From the NCBI RefSeq assembly GCF_040958095.1, contig NC_091214.1, positions 7,837,545 to 7,901,544 on the forward strand: a stretch of DNA of 64,000 nucleotides, given 5' to 3'. Shown here piece after piece: positions 44,586-55,944 of the stretch. The notes under the pieces were generated by a model, which ran no database searches, was not told where the DNA came from, and saw only the letters and a program-made list of their open reading frames with translations. Source of the DNA: Procambarus clarkii (taxonomy: Eukaryota; Arthropoda; Malacostraca; Decapoda; Cambaridae). The first letter of the stretch is position 1, and each line of letters begins with the position of its first letter. The translations under genes were made by a program, and so were the position numbers.

Positions 44586-46695
44586 AAAACATAAATTAAT
44601 AATTGAGTGCAACATGGTTTTATAAATGGCCGATCATGTTTAACAAATTTGTTATCTTTTAAGGGGGCATATCATTCTAAATCGTTATAAATTAAAAGTT
44701 GTTCAATTTGCTTATAAATTTTTTTATGAAATGGTTATAGAAAGGGCTGCAACTGGTCCAGGTTTCACCATCACACCCTAAACAGAAAAGGAGAAAAAAA
44801 TACACAACGTATTATGCAACGAATGTTCAACATTCTCAAATAATCTCAGGGAACACATGTGTCAACTAAAATGTCTACTATGTGCTGTAGAAGCACAAAC
44901 TCTTGTAATAATTGTAATATGTATGTGCAATATATTTATATTTAAATTTTTTTTTTTCTTTTTTTTTTTTTGCCAATATTTTTTTCTCGTTTGTTATCAA
45001 AGGATTTGCATGAAACTTGCACACCTTGCTCAATTGATGGCTATCTGCAAGGGTGCCAATTATGAACGAAATCTGTCGAAGTCAAGCTCAGCTACAGGTG
45101 GCCGAACTTGGATCTTTATTTTACTCTGGAAAGTAATTTACACCTTCAAATTACTTCAGAGCTTTCATTTATAAATCAATTTACATGCAAATTACACCTT
45201 ATATGTAGCGTTTGTGCTTCTACAGAATCTAGTAGACATTTTAGTCCAAAGTCTATTTGTTGATTTTATAAAAATTTATACATATCATATATTGCATATT
45301 TTTTTAGCAGGGTAACTTTGAAAAATTATATTATTGCACTAAACACCTTTTTGATAAATCTGATCACTAGAATCCTTTATTATGTGCTTAATTTAATATC
45401 TGAGTGTTATAGAAATGATTTTAGTTGACACATGTGTTCCCTGAAACTATTTGAAAATTCGTTGCATAATTCGTTGTTTATTTTTTTCTCCTTTTATGTT
45501 TAGGGTGTGATGATGAAACTTGGACCAGCTGCAGCCCTTTCTATAACCATTTCATAAAAAAATTAATAAGCAAATTGAACCACTTTTAATTTTACATTGA
45601 TATGCCCCCTTAATTCTAGCATTATTGAGGCAGGTGATAGTGGTAAGGATTGCGATGTTGTGTACTTTGACTTTAGCAAAGCTTTTGATACAGTGCCACA
45701 TGAAAGACTGATTAAACAGATAGAGTCTCATGGTATTGGGGATGCTATATTAAGCTGGATTAGGGCATGGCTATACCAAAGGAAACAGAGTTAGTATAAA
45801 TGGAGTCAAGTTAGAGTGGGAAAATGTTGTAAGTAGGGTGCCTCAGGGCTCTGTCCTGGGACCTCTGTTGTTTATAATATATATAAATGATTTAGATTCA
45901 GGTTTGAATAGCAACATCTGCAAATTTGCCGATGATACGAAAATCGGTAAGGAAATTAATTCGGAGGAGGACTCACTATCACTTCAAGTTGATCTAGATA
46001 AGGTTTTGAAAAGGCCGAAGGATTGGCAGATGCAGTTTAATGCTGATAAATGTAAAGTTCTGAGGTTAGGTAATGATGATAGGGTTACAAGATACGAGCT
46101 AGATGGTGTTGAGATTGCGAAGTCGAATTGCGAAAGGGATCTGGGAGTTATGATTAGTAAGAATTTCAAACAAAAGGATCAATGCATAAATGTTCGTAAT
46201 AAGGCAAATCGGACACTTGGATTTATTAATCGCAGCGTTAGTAACAAGACACCTGGTGTTGTTCTCATGCTATATCTTGCTCTAGTTAGGCCCCATTTAC
46301 ATTATGCAGTTCAGTTTTGGTCGCGAAATTATAGAATGGATATAAATTCACTTGAACGTGTCCAGCGTAGGATGACTAAGTTAATTCCCCAAATTTGAAA
46401 TCTTTCATATGAAGAAAGATTAACAAAGCTTAAGTTGCATTCACTGGAAAGGCGAAGAGTTAGGGGTGACATGATAGAGGTTTACAAGTGGGTGAATGGA
46501 CATAACAAAGGGGATATTAATAGGGTATTAAAAGTATCAACACAAGACAGAACACGAAACAATGGGTATAAATTGGATAAGTTTAGATTTAGGAAAGACT
46601 TGGGAAAATACTGGTTCAGTAACAGGGTTGTTGATTTGTGGAACCAATTGCCGCGTAACATTGTTTAGGTGGGGTCCCTCGATTGTTTCAAGCAA
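44583..46695 (+). mobile_element. CR1 fragment split by a foldback transposon
   Basis: The RT sequence (AAAACATAAATTAATAATTG to TTGTTATCTTTT) stops at 44661 and resumes at 45611 (TAATTCTAGCATTATTG). Downstream frames cover DFSKAFDTVPH, PQGSVLGPLL, FADDTKIG and the C-terminal domain, with stops near 45793, 46396 and 46666. It ends in the ORF2 C-terminus at TTTCAAGCAAGC, joined to the next CR1. Confidence 0.88.
44662..45610. mobile_element. Foldback DNA transposon with ~230-bp inverted repeats
   Basis: A 949-bp element with termini AGGGGGCATATCA and TGATATGCCCCCT, TA on both sides (extendable to TTAA). Long arms pair over most of the first and last ~230 bases, for example GACACATGTGTTCCCTG with its complement, and GTGCTTCTACAG with CTGTAGAAGCAC. 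The interior is AT-rich and non-coding. The arms share the GGTCCAGGTTTCA motif with the related element at 48834-49778. It is probably a Tc1/mariner-type or piggyBac-type MITE; the two possible target duplications leave this open. Confidence 0.75.
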
Positions 46696-47844
46696 GCAAA
46701 TCAATAGAGTCAGGCAGAGTGCCAGAGTTATGGAAAGTTGCTAATGTGATACCAGTTTTTAAGAAAGGAGATAGATCACTTGCGTCAAACTACCGACCGA
46801 TTAGCCTAACGTCTATTGTGGGAAAGTTACTAGAATCGATATATGGAAATAAAATCCGTCTTCATCTTGAAAAACACAAATTAATAAATGAGTCGCAATA
46901 TTGTTTTACAAATTGCGGTTCATGTTTAACAAATTTGCCATCTTTTTATTCCTGCATAGTTGAGGTAGTTGACAGTGTTAAGGACTGTGATGTTGTGTAC
47001 ATTAACTTTAGCAAAGCTTTTGATACAGTGCCACATGAAAGACTGATTAAATAAATAGAGGCTCATGGTATTGGAGGTGCTATATTAAGTTGGATTAGGG
47101 CATGGCTATTCCAAAGGAAACTTTGGAATAGAGTTAATATAAATGGGAGCTAAGTCAGAGTGGGAAAATGTTGTAAGTGGAGTGCCTTAGGGCTCTGTCC
47201 TGGGACCTCTGTTGTTTATAATATATATTAATGATTTAGATTCACGTTTGAGTAGCAACATCTGCAAATTTGCAGATGATACAAAAATCGGTAGGGAAAT
47301 TAACACGGAAGAAGACTCACTATCACTTCAAGTTGACCAAAATAGGATTTTGAAATGGTCAATAGATTAGTAGATGCAGTTTAATGCTGATAAATGTAAA
47401 GTTCTGAGGCTAGGTAATGACGATAGAGTTACAAGATACGAGCTTGATGGTGTTGAGATTGCGAAGTCGGATTGTGAGAGGGATCTGGGAGTTATGGTTA
47501 GTAAGAATTTAAAACAAAAGGATCAATGCATGAATGTTCATACCAAGGCAAATACCTGGTGTTGTTCTTCACCTATGTCATGCTTTGGTTAGGTCCCATT
47601 TAGATTATGCAGTTCAGTTTTGGTAGCCATACTATAGAATGGATATAAATTCACTTGAACGTGTCCAGCGTAGGATGACTAAGTTAATTCCCCAAATTAA
47701 AAATCTTTCATATAAAGAAAGATTAACAAAGCTTAAATTGCATTCACGGGATAGGCGAAGAGTTAGGGGTGACATGATAGAGGTTTACAAGTGGATGAAT
47801 GGACATAACAAAGGAGATATTAATAGGGTATTAAAAATATCACA
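46696..47844 (+). mobile_element. CR1 fragment shared with the second locus
   Basis: It is co-linear with 33220-34375, including CAATATTGTTTTACAAATTG, the SVKDCDVVY variant and the same right end at AAAAATATCA. Stops near 47052, 47148, 47189 and 47368 prevent translation. The last open part is 47639-48112, which runs into non-CR1 sequence. Confidence 0.85.
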
Positions 47845-48095
47845 CAGTAGTTTGGTTTATAAAATGTACAAATCATCTAAATCTTTATTTTCTGTGATTC
47901 TTAATTATTTTCAAGATAACATACATACGTCTTACCTAACAATGTTTTCATCTATACAAAACATCCTTTGTTACCTCGTGTATTCACGTTGGATAAATCT
48001 CTCCTCGCACTCCAGACACCCATTAAGTGTATCACCCGTATACATCATCCTGTGTTTGTTCATAGTTCCACACTGGCTGAATCTTTATGAGACAA

Positions 48096-48668
48096 CTAAC
48101 GAGTGCCGTTAAGTATTTCAGTTGTATGCGCCCTTCTGTGTCTGTTCATAGTTCCACGTTGGCTGAATCTTTTTCCACACTGTGGACATTCGTAAGGTTT
48201 TTCACCTGTGTGCACCAACCAGTGAGTCTTCAGATTTCCTAGTCGACAAAACCTTTCTTCACACTCAGGACACTCGTAAGGCTTATCACCCGTGTGTACC
48301 TTCCTGTGTCTGTTCAGAGTTCCACTCTGTGTGAATCTTTGCCCACACTCTGGACACTCATGAGGTTTTTCACCTGTATGCACCATCATATGAATCTTCA
48401 GATTTCCTTGTTGATTGAATCTTTTCCCACACTTATTACACCCATATGATTTATCACCCGTTTGCATTCTAGAAATACAAAGAGTTTTATGCAGTGTTAG
48501 CCTGCAAAGTAGCTCTTCAAAGGATAAGGTTGAATAAGCTGCCTGAGAAGAGTTGTGATATATTCCGTAGCACTTGTTCGAAGCTGGATTATATAAGGGA
48601 TGGGCGGTCTTCAGTACTGAAAACAGGTGAGGGGATGTGGGTGACATGAGATGGAAATACTTTGTCAC
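48096..48668 (-). CDS. C2H2 zinc-finger protein, copy 3
   Basis: 190 codons, almost identical to the frame at 34631-35203. It differs at YSTLSFEELL, CGKRF in finger 1 and HTTEILNGTR at the end. All zinc ligands are present in four fingers. The same acceptor-like sequence precedes MQTGDKSY, and the same fifth-finger remnant lies downstream (48005-48090). Retention of three open frames despite surrounding decay suggests recent duplication or selection. Confidence 0.7.
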   Translation of the reverse strand: MTKYFHLMSPTSPHLFSVLKTAHPLYNPASNKCYGIYHNSSQAAYSTLSFEELLCRLTLHKTLCISRMQTGDKSYGCNKCGKRFNQQGNLKIHMMVHTGEKPHECPECGQRFTQSGTLNRHRKVHTGDKPYECPECEERFCRLGNLKTHWLVHTGEKPYECPQCGKRFSQRGTMNRHRRAHTTEILNGTR

Positions 48669-48833
48669 AGGAGTAAGGTGTTGCTGCTGACAGTGATCTT
48701 CTGATTAGCTCCTATTCATATTCTCCCAATCTCATTCATATATATGTCCAACACATGTTTGAAACGATCAAGGGACCCCCACTTATATTATGTTATCTAT
48801 TATACCCTGTGAGTATCAGTATTTTCTGATTTA

Positions 48834-49778
48834 AGGGGGCATTAGGTTCCAAAAATGCAATAAATGAAAACTCGTTCGATTTCAATCAAACTTTTTTGAC
48901 AAGTTCTATATGAAAAGTGTTTCCTCTGGTCCAAGTTTCAGCATCGTAGCGTAAATAGGAAGGGAGAAAAAAAATATTGAAGTAGTCGTGAAAATTATGC
49001 CAAAATGGTCAAAATCGATTATCAATCAAAAGTGTCAACTGAAATCTTATCTATGACTCTTTGCTATCACAATAGCATATATTAAACAAATATTATAATT
49101 AGTTTAATTGGAAAATTTTTTTAAGAAAAATAAATGTATTTTTTTTTTTCAAATTCTTTTTTTTCACTTTTTTTTGACGATTTGCATCAAATTTACACAC
49201 CTGATTGTACGTACGGCAGTCTGTAAGGATGCCAATTTTGGAGAAAATTGGTTGATGTCAACCTCAGCCACAGATTTTAGAACCTTAGACTTTATTATTT
49301 TTGTTTTTTTTTCAATTGACACAAATGTTTACAAAACTGATTCATTTTTTATTCAATTTACATGAAACTTACACAGTATATGTGGAGGGCATCTCTCTAC
49401 ATTGGTGACATTTCATTTTTCTCTAAGTTTATTTATTGATTTTATAATAGCAATAAACATGCCATATTTGCATAATTTTTGGGGGGAACTTTGAACATTT
49501 GTATTAGGAAAACTAAAGATGTTTTGGAAATTCTCTATCTCAGGGTCCTTTATTATATGCTAATGTGTCAGAAAATTGTCACAGAATAATTATATCTGAA
49601 ACGTGTGTTCTGAAGTGTAGACTTGAAAATGTGTAAAAAACGTGGAAAAAAAAATCTCCCTTTCTATTTACGCTGCAGTACTGAAACTTGGGCCAATTTC
49701 AGCACTTTTCATATACAACTAGTCAAATAATATTGGTTGACATTGAACCACTTTTCCTACACCAACCTAATGCCCCCT
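48834..49778. mobile_element. Foldback DNA transposon, intact copy
   Basis: 945 bp, termini AGGGGGCATTAGGTT and AACCTAATGCCCCCT, TA on both sides (48832-48833, 49779-49780). It is flanked by a 48-bp direct repeat (48783-48830 and about 49778-49825) that is single in copy 1. No coding capacity. This copy supplies the empty sites for both insertions found in 35369-38934. Confidence 0.75.
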
Positions 49779-50421
49779 TATATTATGTTATCTATTATAC
49801 CCTGTGAGTATCAGTATTTTCTGATAGTTAACAGTATACTGCAAAGCAGCTTGTCTGAAAACTACATTGTGTTGTAAACGGCGAAGCTGGCATGTCTGGC
49901 AACCACGAAGTTCTAAATATTGTGAAATTAGTTGTCTGGTAAACCAAGAGGTCGGGTACACTGTGATGTTGGTTTACCTGGCAACCACATGTTCATGTAA
50001 CCTGTAGACACCCTTGTCTGGCAGTCACATTCTCAGGTATACTGTGGAGTTGTCAGTCTAACAACCTGCGAACATAACCAGACCTTATAACCTGTTCCTA
50101 TAACATAACTAATAACTAGAAGTTATAACCAGCAGTAATTATCAGCCCAAATAACTTGTAACATTCTTGTTTGTTTGCCTTTGGCAATATTTTGCTGTAA
50201 CAGCCTGCAGAAATTGCCTATGATAATTACTATATTAACATCCTTCAATGATAACTACATAAGAATAAAGAGAACTGCAGAAGGCCTATTGGCCCATACG
50301 AGGCAGCTCTTATCCATAACCACCCAATCCCACTCATAAACATGTCCAACCCACGCTTGAAACAATTGAGGGACTCCACCTCCACCACGTTACGCGGTAA
50401 TGGATTCCACAAATCAACAAC

Positions 50422-51919
50422 ATAAGAACATAAGAACATAAGAACAAAGGTAACTGCAGAAGGCCTATTGGCCCATACGAGGCAGCTCCTATTCTATAAC
50501 CACCCAATCCCACTCATATACTTGTCCAACCCGTGCTTGAAACAATCGAGGGACCCCACCTCCACAATGTTACGCGGCAATTGGTTCCACAAATCAACAA
50601 CCCTGTTACCGAACCAGCATTTACCCAAGTCTTTCCTAAATCTAAACTTATCCAATTTATATCCATTGTTTCGTGTTCTGTCCTGTGTTGATACTTTTAA
50701 TACCCTATTAATATCCCCCCGGTTATGTCCATTCATCCACTTGTAAACCTCTATCATGTCACCCCTAACTCTTCGCCTTTCCAGTGAATGCAACTTAAGC
50801 TTTGTTAATCTTTCTTCATATGAAAGATTTCTAATTTGGGGAATTAACTTAGTCATCCTACGCTGGACACGTTCAAGTGAATTTATATCCATTCTATAAT
50901 ATGGCGACCAAAACTGAACTGCATAATCTAAATGGGGCCTAACTAGAGCAAGATATAGCTTGAGAACCACACCAGGTGTCTTGTTACTAACGCTGCGATT
51001 AATAAATCCAAGTGTCCGATTTGCCTTATTACGAACATTTATGCATTGATCCTTTTGTTTTAAATTCTTACTAATCATAACTCCCAGATCCCTTTCGCAA
51101 TCCGACTTCGCAATCACAACACCATCTAGCTCGTATCTTGTAACTCTATCATCATTACCTAACCTCAGAACTTTACATTTATCAGCATTAAACTGCATCT
51201 GCCAATCCTTTGACCATTTCAAAACCCTATCTAGATCGACTTGAAGTGATAGCGAGTCCTCCTCCGAATTAATTTCCCTACCGATTTTCGTATCATCGGC
51301 AAATTTGCAAATGTTGCTACTCAAACCTGAATCTAAATCATTTATATATATTATAAACAACAGAGGTCCCAGGACAGAGCCTTGAGGCACTCCACTTACA
51401 ACATTTTCCCACTCTGACTTGATTCCATTTATACTAACTCTCTGTTTCCTTTGGTATAGCCATGCCCTAATCCAGCTTAATATAGCACCCCCAATACCAT
51501 GAGACTCTATTTTTTTAATCAGTCTTTCATGTGGCACTGTATCAAAAGCTTTGCTAAAGTCAAGGTATACAACATCGCAATCCTTACCACTATCAACTGC
51601 CTCAACAATGCTAGAATAAAAAGATAACAAATTTGTTAAACATGAACGGCCATTTATAAAACCATGTTGCGACTCAATTATTAATTTATGTTTTTCAAGA
51701 TGAAGACGAATTTTATTTGCTATTATAGATTCGAGTAACTTTCCCACAATAGACGTTAGGCTAATTGGTCGATAGTTAGACGCAAGTGATCTATCTCCTT
51801 TCTTAAAAACTGGTATCACATTAGCAACTTTCCAAAACTCTGGCACTCTGCCTGACTCTATTGATTTATTAAATATGGTTGACAGTGGGTCACAAAGCTC
51901 CTCTTTGCATTCTTTAAGC
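50422..51919 (-). mobile_element. CR1 3' half inserted in the older internally deleted CR1
   Basis: The tail complement (CATAAGAACATAAGAACATA) lies at 50421 on. ORF2 is open from about 51919 to 50494, from KECKEELCDPLS through RT and FADD to the stop. The 5' break (TTCTTTAAGCA) touches the tail of the next CR1 directly. Confidence 0.9.
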
Positions 51920-54900
51920 ACATAAGAACATAAGAACATAAGAACAAAGGTAACTGCAGAAGGCCTATTGGCCCATACGAGGCAGCTCCTATTCTATAAC
52001 CACCCAATCCCACTCATATACTTGTCCAACCCGTGCTTGAAACAATCGAGGGACCCCACCTCCACAATGTTACGCGGCAATTGGTTCCACAAATCAACAA
52101 CCCTGTTACTGAACCAGTATTTACCCAAGTCTTTCCTAAATCTAAACTTATCCAATTTATATCCATTGTTTCGTGTTCTGTCCTGTGTTGATACTTTTAA
52201 TACCCTATTAATATCCCCCCGGTTATGTCCATTCATCCACTTGTAAACCTCTATCATGTCACCCCTAACTCTTCGCCTTTCCAGTGAATGCAACTTAAGC
52301 TTTGTTAATCTTTCTTCATATGAAAGATTTCTAATTTGGGGAATTAACTTAGTCATCCTACGCTGGACACGTTCAAGTGAATTTATATCCATTCTATAAT
52401 ATGGCGACCAAAACTGAACTGCATAATCTAAATGGGGCCTAACTAGAGCAAGATATAGCTTGAGAACCACACCAGGTGTCTTGTTACTAACGCTGCGATT
52501 AATAAATCCAAGTGTCCGATTTGCCTTATTACGAACATTTATGCATTGATCCTTTTGTTTTAAATTCTTACTAATCATAACTCCCAGATCCCTTTCGCAA
52601 TCCGACTTCGCAATCACAACACCATCTAGCTCGTATCTTGTAACTCTATCATCATTACCTAACCTCAGAACTTTACATTTATCAGCATTAAACTGCATCT
52701 GCCAATCCTTTGACCATTTCAAAACCCTATCTAGATCAACTTGAAGTGAAAGTGAGTCCTCCTCCGAATTAATTTCCCTACCGATTTTCGTATCATCGGC
52801 AAATTTGCAAATGTTGCTACTCAAACCTGAATCTAAATCATTTATATATATTATAAACAACAGAGGTCCCAGGACAGAGCCTTGAGGCACTCCACTTACA
52901 ACATTTTCCCACTCTGACTTGATTCCATTTATACTAACTCTCTGTTTCCTTTGGTATAGCCATGCCCTAATCCAGCTTAATATAGCACCCCCAATACCAT
53001 GAGACTCTATTTTTTTAATCAGTCTTTCATGTGGCACTGTATCAAAAGCTTTGCTAAAGTCAAGGTATACAACATCGCAATCCTTACCACTATCAACTGC
53101 CTCAACAATGCTAGAATAAAAAGATAACAAATTTGTTAAACATGAACGGCCATTTATAAAACCATGTTGCGACTCAATTATTAATTTATGTTTTTCAAGA
53201 TGAAGACGAATTTTATTTGCTATTATAGATTCGAGTAACTTTCCCACAATAGACGTTAGGCTAATTGGTCGATAGTTAGACGCAAGTGATCTATCTCCTT
53301 TCTTAAAAACTGGTATCACATTAGCAACTTTCCAAAACTCTGGCACTCTGCCTGACTCTATTGATTTATTAAATATGGTTGACAGTGGGTCACAAAGCTC
53401 CTCTTTGCATTCTTTAAGCACCCTGGCAAACACTTCATCCGGCCCTGGGGATTTGTTTGGTTTGAGTTTTACTATTTGTTTAAGAACATCCTCCCTGGTA
53501 ACTGCTAAACTCGTCAACCTGTCCTCGTCCCCACCCACATAGACTTGTTCGGCTGAAGGCATATTGTTAAGTTCCTCTTTAGTAAATACAGATACAAAAT
53601 ATTTATTAAAAATACTACTCATCTCTTCATCACTATCTGTTATTTGACCTGTCTCAGTTTTTAATGGACCTATCCTTTCCCTAGTCTTAGTACGATATAA
53701 CTGAAAAAACCCTTTAGGATTTGTCTTTGCTTGCCCTGCTATGCGAACTTCATATTTTCTTTTTGCTTTCCTTATCTCTTTTTTAACATTTCTAACCAGT
53801 TGTACGAATTCCTGTTCTAAAGTGACCTCCCCATTTTTAATCCTTTTGTACCAAGCTCTCTTTTTACCTATAAGGTTCTTCAAATTCTTTGTTATTAGCA
53901 CCCTAGCAAACACTTCATCCGGCCCTGGGGATTTGTTTGGTTTGAGTTTTACTATTTGTTTAAGAACATCCTCCCTGGTAACTGCTAAACTCGTCAACCT
54001 GTCCTCGTCCCCACCCACATAGACTTGTTCGGCTGAAGGCATATTGTTAAGTTCCTCTTTAGTAAATACAGATACAAAATATTTATTAAAATTACTACTC
54101 ATCTCTTCATCACTATCTGTTATTTGACCTGTCTCAGTTTTTAATGGACCTATCCTTTCCCTAGTCTTAGTACGATATAACTGAAAAAACCCTTTAGGAT
54201 TTGTCTTTGCTTGCCCTGCTATGCGAACTTCATAGTTTCTTTTTGCTTTCCTTATCTCTTTTTTAACATTTCTAACCAGTTGTACGAATTCCTGTTCTAA
54301 AGTGACCTCCCCATTTTTAATCCTTTTGTACCAAGCTCTCTTTTTACCTATAAGGTTCTTCAAATTCTTTGTTATCCACTTTGGGTCATTAGTATACGAT
54401 CTATTCAATTTGTATGGTATACTACGTTCCTGTGCTTTGTTTAGAATATTCTTAAATAAGTTATATATTGAATCCACATCGAAATCCCCATTTAAGTCAC
54501 CTATCGCTGGGTTCATGTCTCGCTCCAAGACCGGCCCACACCCCATACCCAAGCCTTTCCAATCAATTTGACCCAAAAAATTTCTTAGGCTATTAAAATC
54601 AGCTTTTCGAAAATCTGGCACTTTAACAGAATTTTCTCCTACTGGTCTATTCCATTCTATGCTAAATCTGATTTCTTTGTGATCACTGCTCCCTAGCTCA
54701 CTCCCTATTTCGATGTCATTAATTTGCGTTTCCCTGTTAGTTAACACTAAATCTAAAATATTATTTTCCCGTGTTGGTTCCTTAATGTGTTGCGTAAGAA
54801 AGCAATCGTCAATTAATTCTAGAAAATCTTCTGCTTCACTATTCCCTGTTTTGTTCAACCAGTTTATTCCGCTAAAATTAAAGTCACCCATGACATAAAT

Positions 54901-55104
54901 ACTGTTTGATCTAGATGCTCTAGATATTTCATCCCATAGATGCTTTGCTTCCATTCTGTCTAAATTTGGTGGCCTATATATTACTCCTATTATAATATTA
55001 TTAGCTTTTTCGTTTAATTCAATCCAAATAGTTTCTGTGTGTGGCTCTGTTTTGATTCCCTCTTTGAGACTAGTGGCTCTGTTTTGATTCCCTCTTTGAG
55101 ACTA
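51920..55104 (-). mobile_element. CR1 with a 480-bp in-frame internal duplication
   Basis: Tail at 51920, 3' UTR, then ORF2 open for 986 codons from the MEAKHLWDE Met (51994-54954) and open for roughly 40 more codons upstream. 53417-53896 and 53897-54376 are tandem copies covering ITKNLKN...FARVL (160 codons). The 5' end at 55041-55104 carries a 32-bp tandem duplication (GTGGCTCTGTTTTGATTCCC start). Beyond this the older CR1 resumes. Confidence 0.92.
51994..54954 (-). CDS. CR1 ORF2, partial but uninterrupted (endonuclease C-part, RT)
   Basis: The frame holds GDFNFSG, SDHKEI, the duplicated linker/RT N-terminal block, NYRPISLTS, YLDFSKAFDTVPH, GVPQGSVLGPLL, FADDTKIG and the C-terminal RRRVRGDMIEVYKWMN. 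The first ~130 codons of the endonuclease (YTNSRSL, TETW) are missing through 5' truncation. The protein would lack half its nuclease and have a doubled linker, so function is unlikely. Confidence 0.8.
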   Translation of the reverse strand: MEAKHLWDEISRASRSNSIYVMGDFNFSGINWLNKTGNSEAEDFLELIDDCFLTQHIKEPTRENNILDLVLTNRETQINDIEIGSELGSSDHKEIRFSIEWNRPVGENSVKVPDFRKADFNSLRNFLGQIDWKGLGMGCGPVLERDMNPAIGDLNGDFDVDSIYNLFKNILNKAQERSIPYKLNRSYTNDPKWITKNLKNLIGKKRAWYKRIKNGEVTLEQEFVQLVRNVKKEIRKAKRNYEVRIAGQAKTNPKGFFQLYRTKTRERIGPLKTETGQITDSDEEMSSNFNKYFVSVFTKEELNNMPSAEQVYVGGDEDRLTSLAVTREDVLKQIVKLKPNKSPGPDEVFARVLITKNLKNLIGKKRAWYKRIKNGEVTLEQEFVQLVRNVKKEIRKAKRKYEVRIAGQAKTNPKGFFQLYRTKTRERIGPLKTETGQITDSDEEMSSIFNKYFVSVFTKEELNNMPSAEQVYVGGDEDRLTSLAVTREDVLKQIVKLKPNKSPGPDEVFARVLKECKEELCDPLSTIFNKSIESGRVPEFWKVANVIPVFKKGDRSLASNYRPISLTSIVGKLLESIIANKIRLHLEKHKLIIESQHGFINGRSCLTNLLSFYSSIVEAVDSGKDCDVVYLDFSKAFDTVPHERLIKKIESHGIGGAILSWIRAWLYQRKQRVSINGIKSEWENVVSGVPQGSVLGPLLFIIYINDLDSGLSSNICKFADDTKIGREINSEEDSLSLQVDLDRVLKWSKDWQMQFNADKCKVLRLGNDDRVTRYELDGVVIAKSDCERDLGVMISKNLKQKDQCINVRNKANRTLGFINRSVSNKTPGVVLKLYLALVRPHLDYAVQFWSPYYRMDINSLERVQRRMTKLIPQIRNLSYEERLTKLKLHSLERRRVRGDMIEVYKWMNGHNRGDINRVLKVSTQDRTRNNGYKLDKFRFRKDLGKYWFSNRVVDLWNQLPRNIVEVGSLDCFKHGLDKYMSGIGWL

Positions 55105-55385
55105 CAACAATTAATAGCTCTCTATTTTCTACATTCATCCACGTTTCGGTAATTGCAATAATATATATTTTTTCTGTACAGACAAGAGAATTTAATTCGT
55201 TTATTTTGTTTCTTAGACTTCTACTGTTAGTTTAATATACCCTATGTGTATTGTTATTTAGAGGCCCTACTCTTTCCCTGATCATTTTACTAATTTCATT
55301 CTCCCACAAACACATTTTTTTATTACCTCCTTCCTCCATATCAATTCCCATACCACTGTCTGCTAACAGTTTAAATCAATTCCCA
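55105..55385 (-). mobile_element. Remainder of the internally deleted CR1
   Basis: It continues from 50421 after the two inserted CR1 copies: AACAATTAATAGCTCTCTAT to the ORF1/ORF2 boundary. It is co-linear with 39575-39850. Confidence 0.85.
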
Positions 55386-55944
55386 TTGATTTAATGGGAT
55401 TCCCAACTCGCAGTAACAACTTTTTCTCAAGAGAAATATATGTTATTGTAACCTGTATTATTTGTTTTTGAATAAAGTATAATATTTTCCATGTGAGATA
55501 GTATGAGAACAAATTATATTATGGCATCATGTTGCATAATCTTGCAGCGCCTTGTGTTTATTTTAAAATTTATTTCGTGTGTCAGGAAGTTCTATTAAAA
55601 CCTTGAATGAAGAAAAATAACCAATCATAATTATCATCCGTAAGAAACTGCAGAATTATCCTGCTGTAATAACCGCTCGTAGTGATCTCAGATAAATACC
55701 ATCTGTAACTTTTGCAGAAGTTTGCTATAATAACTCGCAGTAATAACCTGCAGTCATAGCACTTCATAATAAAATGACGTAATAGCGAGCAGAGATAACA
55801 CTAATAATTCTAGGTAATATCCAGCACAAATTATGAAACACAAAAACATGCTGCAACACTATAAGCTATAACTATATGAGCTATAACTAGCTCATCGTAA
55901 TTCCCCGCCTCAATAACCCGTCTTATGAACCCTATTAACCTTTT

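Larger units (their letters stand above)
47845..55944. repeat. Duplicated locus, copy 3
   Basis: It matches copy 2 through the zinc-finger frame, the foldback transposon, the AT-rich flank and the internally deleted CR1. Two CR1 elements (50422-55104) are inserted into the internally deleted CR1. 55386-55944 is AT-rich flank, ending at CTTTTCGTAAGAAC as in copy 2. Confidence 0.85.

Noticed and set aside
44662..45610. Firm piggyBac assignment from TTAA flanks
   Set aside because: The related element at 48834-49778 has TTAA on one side and TTAT on the other; only TA is common.
50468..50746. Recurring 92-codon frame beginning MAHTRQLLFYNHP
   Set aside because: It is antisense to the CR1 3' end, occurring wherever that end occurs, and has no independent support.
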